A stretch of DNA of 50,879 bases. Source: Bacteroidales bacterium. GTDB lineage: Bacteria; Bacteroidota; Bacteroidia; Bacteroidales; VadinHA17. Positions 49,017 through 50,879 of the stretch are shown one piece after another (the stretch's first letter is position 1; the number at the start of each line of letters is the position of its first letter). The position numbers were made by a program, and so were the translations under genes. The notes under the pieces were generated by a model that saw only the letters and a list, made by a program, of their open reading frames with translations, did no database searches and was not told the origin of the DNA. The DNA lies in assembly GCA_027028505.1 (NCBI GenBank), contig JALVJE010000249.1, positions 1 to 50,879 on the forward strand. The letters are read 5' to 3'.

Positions 49017-50879
49017 TTATCTGATAACAGTGATATTTCCGGTGATGGGTTCTGAACCGTCGCCCAGATTGATGATATAGTGATATGAATCCATAGGCAT
49101 CAGCTTCCCTTTATACCTGCCATCCCACGGCGTTGAGTATCCTTTGTCGGAATGGAAGATATGTTTACCCCAGCGGGTATAGATATCGATCACAACATTG
49201 GGATACAGCTCGATGTTCCCGATCTGCCACGTATCATTGTGTCCGTCACCGTTAGGTGTCAGCACCGTCGGGATACGCAGGCAGGAGCTACCAACGTAGA
49301 TAAGGTCGAAATCTTTGCTCACCGTGCACATGTTATTATCGGTTACCGTGACCGTGTAAGTACCGGCCAGCAGATCCGTGATCTCCTCACCCGACTGGCC
49401 ATTCGACCAATTGATGTTATAGGGTTCCGTACCTCCGGTAACCGTGACCCGGATAGAACCGTTCGCTTCATCCGGACAGGTTGGATTCGTTACATCTTCT
49501 GTGACCACCAGTGCAGGAGCCTCATTGATGGTGTATGTTTCCGTTATGCGGCACCCGTTGTTGTCCGAGATGGTAACGGCATACGTGCCTTTGGTCAGAG
49601 TGGTCTGGTCCTGAGCATCGGGAACCAGTCCCGTGCCGTCGGAGGTGGTCCAGGCAAACTGATAGGGAGGCGTGCCGCCCGTGACGCTCAGGATGATGGT
49701 ACCGTCATTGCCGCCATGACACTTGACATCCGTAACCTGTGCCGTAGCCGTTATCGGCAGCGGATCATTGATGACCATGGTGTCGGTGGCAGTTACACAA
49801 CCATTGCTGTCGGTAACTTCCAGATGATATTGACCCGGACCCAGATCTGTGAGATCTTCATCCACTGAGATCACGCCTGTAGCATCATACCACTGGTAAG
49901 AGTATGGTGTCACACCACCGCTGACCGTTACCTCTATGGATCCGTCAGCAGCACCGGGACAACTGATGTTACTGATGTTATCAACATGTATGACCAGTTC
50001 CGGAGGCTCTGTAATGGTGATCGGGCCAGCTTGTGCGGAACAGCCGTTCTGGTCAGTTACCGTAAGGTTATAGTCTCCCGGAGTGAGGCCTGCAATGTCT
50101 TCCGCATTGTCGGTGTAACCATTGGGACCGGTCCACAGGTAGGTATAAGATCCTGTGCCTCCTGTCACCGTCACTTCGATGGCACCCGTAGCAGATCCGT
50201 AGCAATGGATCTGGACCACTGTATCGAGGGTGATGGTGACAGCCTCCGGCTCACTGACGGTGTATGTAGCGGAATCGCTGCAACCGTTGGCGTCGGTGAC
50301 CAGTACTTTGTAATCACCACCGGCCAGTCCTGCCAGATCCTCAGAAGTAGCTCCGTTGCTCCACAGGTAGGTATAGGGTGAAGTACCGTTGCTCACCGTG
50401 AGGTCGATAGCTCCATTACTGTCTCCGTTACAACTAACATCGGTAACGGATGCGGAGAGTGTAAGCGCCAATGGTTCATTGACCGTATAGGTAGCACTGT
50501 CCTGACAGCCATGAGCGTCAGTGACGATAACTTTGTAATCACCGGCTGTGAGGCCTGTAAGGTCTTCTGAGGTAGCGCCGTTGTCCCATGCGAAGGTGAA
50601 TCCACCCGAACCGCCTGTGACCGTCAGGTCGATGGCTCCGTCGTTACCTCCGTTGCAGTTAACATCGGTGACCGTACCTGAGAGAGTAATGGCCGGAGGC
50701 TCGCTGACCGTGAAGGTAGCGCTGTCCTGACAGCCGTGGGCGTCGGTTACGACGACCTTGTAATCACCGGCAGTGATATCAGCGAGGTCTTCGGATGAAG
50801 CGCCGTTGTCCCATGCGAAGGTGAATCCGCCTGAGCCGCCGCCAACCGTAATATCAATGGCCCCGTCGTTGCCACCGTT
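49017..50879 (-). CDS. SprB-repeat surface protein with type B T9SS (CHU_C) C-terminus, partial
   Basis: The frame is open from the stop at 49017 to the window edge, so at least 620 residues are seen and the N-terminus is missing. It is built of ~75-residue SprB repeats, each with cores such as CNGDSNGAIDLTVSNGTSPY, TYLWSNGATSEDL, and GDYKVLVTDANGCSDSATY. Seven to eight are visible. The last ~90 residues (RIPTVLTPNGDGHNDTWQIG, IDIYTRWGKHIFHSDKGY, MDSYHYIINLGDG) are the gliding-motility-associated C-terminal domain that directs T9SS export. A TTG at 50471 is not a true start, because repeats continue beyond it. Likely a large cell-surface adhesin. Confidence 0.95.
   Translation of the reverse strand, partial: NGGNDGAIDITVGGGSGGFTFAWDNGASSEDLADITAGDYKVVVTDAHGCQDSATFTVSEPPAITLSGTVTDVNCNGGNDGAIDLTVTGGSGGFTFAWDNGATSEDLTGLTAGDYKVIVTDAHGCQDSATYTVNEPLALTLSASVTDVSCNGDSNGAIDLTVSNGTSPYTYLWSNGATSEDLAGLAGGDYKVLVTDANGCSDSATYTVSEPEAVTITLDTVVQIHCYGSATGAIEVTVTGGTGSYTYLWTGPNGYTDNAEDIAGLTPGDYNLTVTDQNGCSAQAGPITITEPPELVIHVDNISNISCPGAADGSIEVTVSGGVTPYSYQWYDATGVISVDEDLTDLGPGQYHLEVTDSNGCVTATDTMVINDPLPITATAQVTDVKCHGGNDGTIILSVTGGTPPYQFAWTTSDGTGLVPDAQDQTTLTKGTYAVTISDNNGCRITETYTINEAPALVVTEDVTNPTCPDEANGSIRVTVTGGTEPYNINWSNGQSGEEITDLLAGTYTVTVTDNNMCTVSKDFDLIYVGSSCLRIPTVLTPNGDGHNDTWQIGNIELYPNVVIDIYTRWGKHIFHSDKGYSTPWDGRYKGKLMPMDSYHYIINLGDGSEPITGNITVIR

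Overview
The window is a chromosomal segment of a Bacteroidota bacterium, most likely of the Bacteroidales/Marinilabiliales type. The evidence is type IX secretion (T9SS) and gliding genes (porU, porV, two porP/sprF-like genes, gldF, gldG, gldJ, and a SprB-repeat protein with a CHU_C-type C-terminus). It also includes a Bacteroidota-style tryptophanase, a lipoprotein sulfatase, and many promoters of the Bacteroidota form TTTG-N(19-21)-TAnnTTTG. No rRNA, tRNA, CRISPR array, prophage or classical insertion sequence was recognised.

Layout. 1-3.7 kb: a G-tract hairpin element, a DUF5009-type membrane acyltransferase, an AT-rich DUF559 endonuclease gene bracketed by two nearly identical 77-bp direct repeats, and a sulfatase with a palindrome-rich leader. 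4-6.3 kb (minus): surE, a small membrane protein and lpxB as one operon. 6.6-11.9 kb (plus): pheT, a macrodomain hydrolase, then a PAP2 phosphatase and a GNAT-like protein that may work together in lipid metabolism. 12.1-13.9 kb (minus): a DUF3078 outer-membrane protein. 14.2-22.2 kb (plus): tryptophanase, gldF-gldG-DUF4340, dnaN, a DEDDh exonuclease and an FAH-family enzyme. 22.6-24.5 kb (minus): a thioesterase and a sodium:solute symporter, divergent from recR. 25.6-31.4 kb (plus): a PLP aminotransferase, a GT2 protein fused to a degenerate sugar-transferase tail, an E2 acyltransferase and a phosphatidylserine decarboxylase. 31.3-33.1 kb (minus): a LemA-TPM-TPM operon. 33.3-35.7 kb (plus): hutU and a lipoprotein. 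35.7-41.2 kb (minus): a thioredoxin-like protein and ispF behind porV, and porU. 41.3-45.9 kb (plus): a PorP-like protein, gldJ, murF and ppa. 45.9 kb to the end (minus): a giant SprB-repeat type B T9SS substrate (cut by the window edge), its PorP/SprF partner and a GxGYxYP putative glycoside hydrolase, apparently one operon.

The coding part is mostly familiar; the unusual signal lies between genes. Nearly every larger intergenic gap is filled with hairpin repeats: a two-stem element in three copies whose arms change while pairing, bulge and loop are kept; a hairpin array separated by AATTTC spacers; a nested GCCCGCCCGG module; a CTTCGGTACGCC module; and tracts of degenerate ~7-11-nt words. 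Some of these sequences have been captured as a start codon, a stop codon or a promoter -33 box of neighbouring genes. The DUF559 gene between direct repeats and the two-stem element are the best candidates for something not yet properly described.
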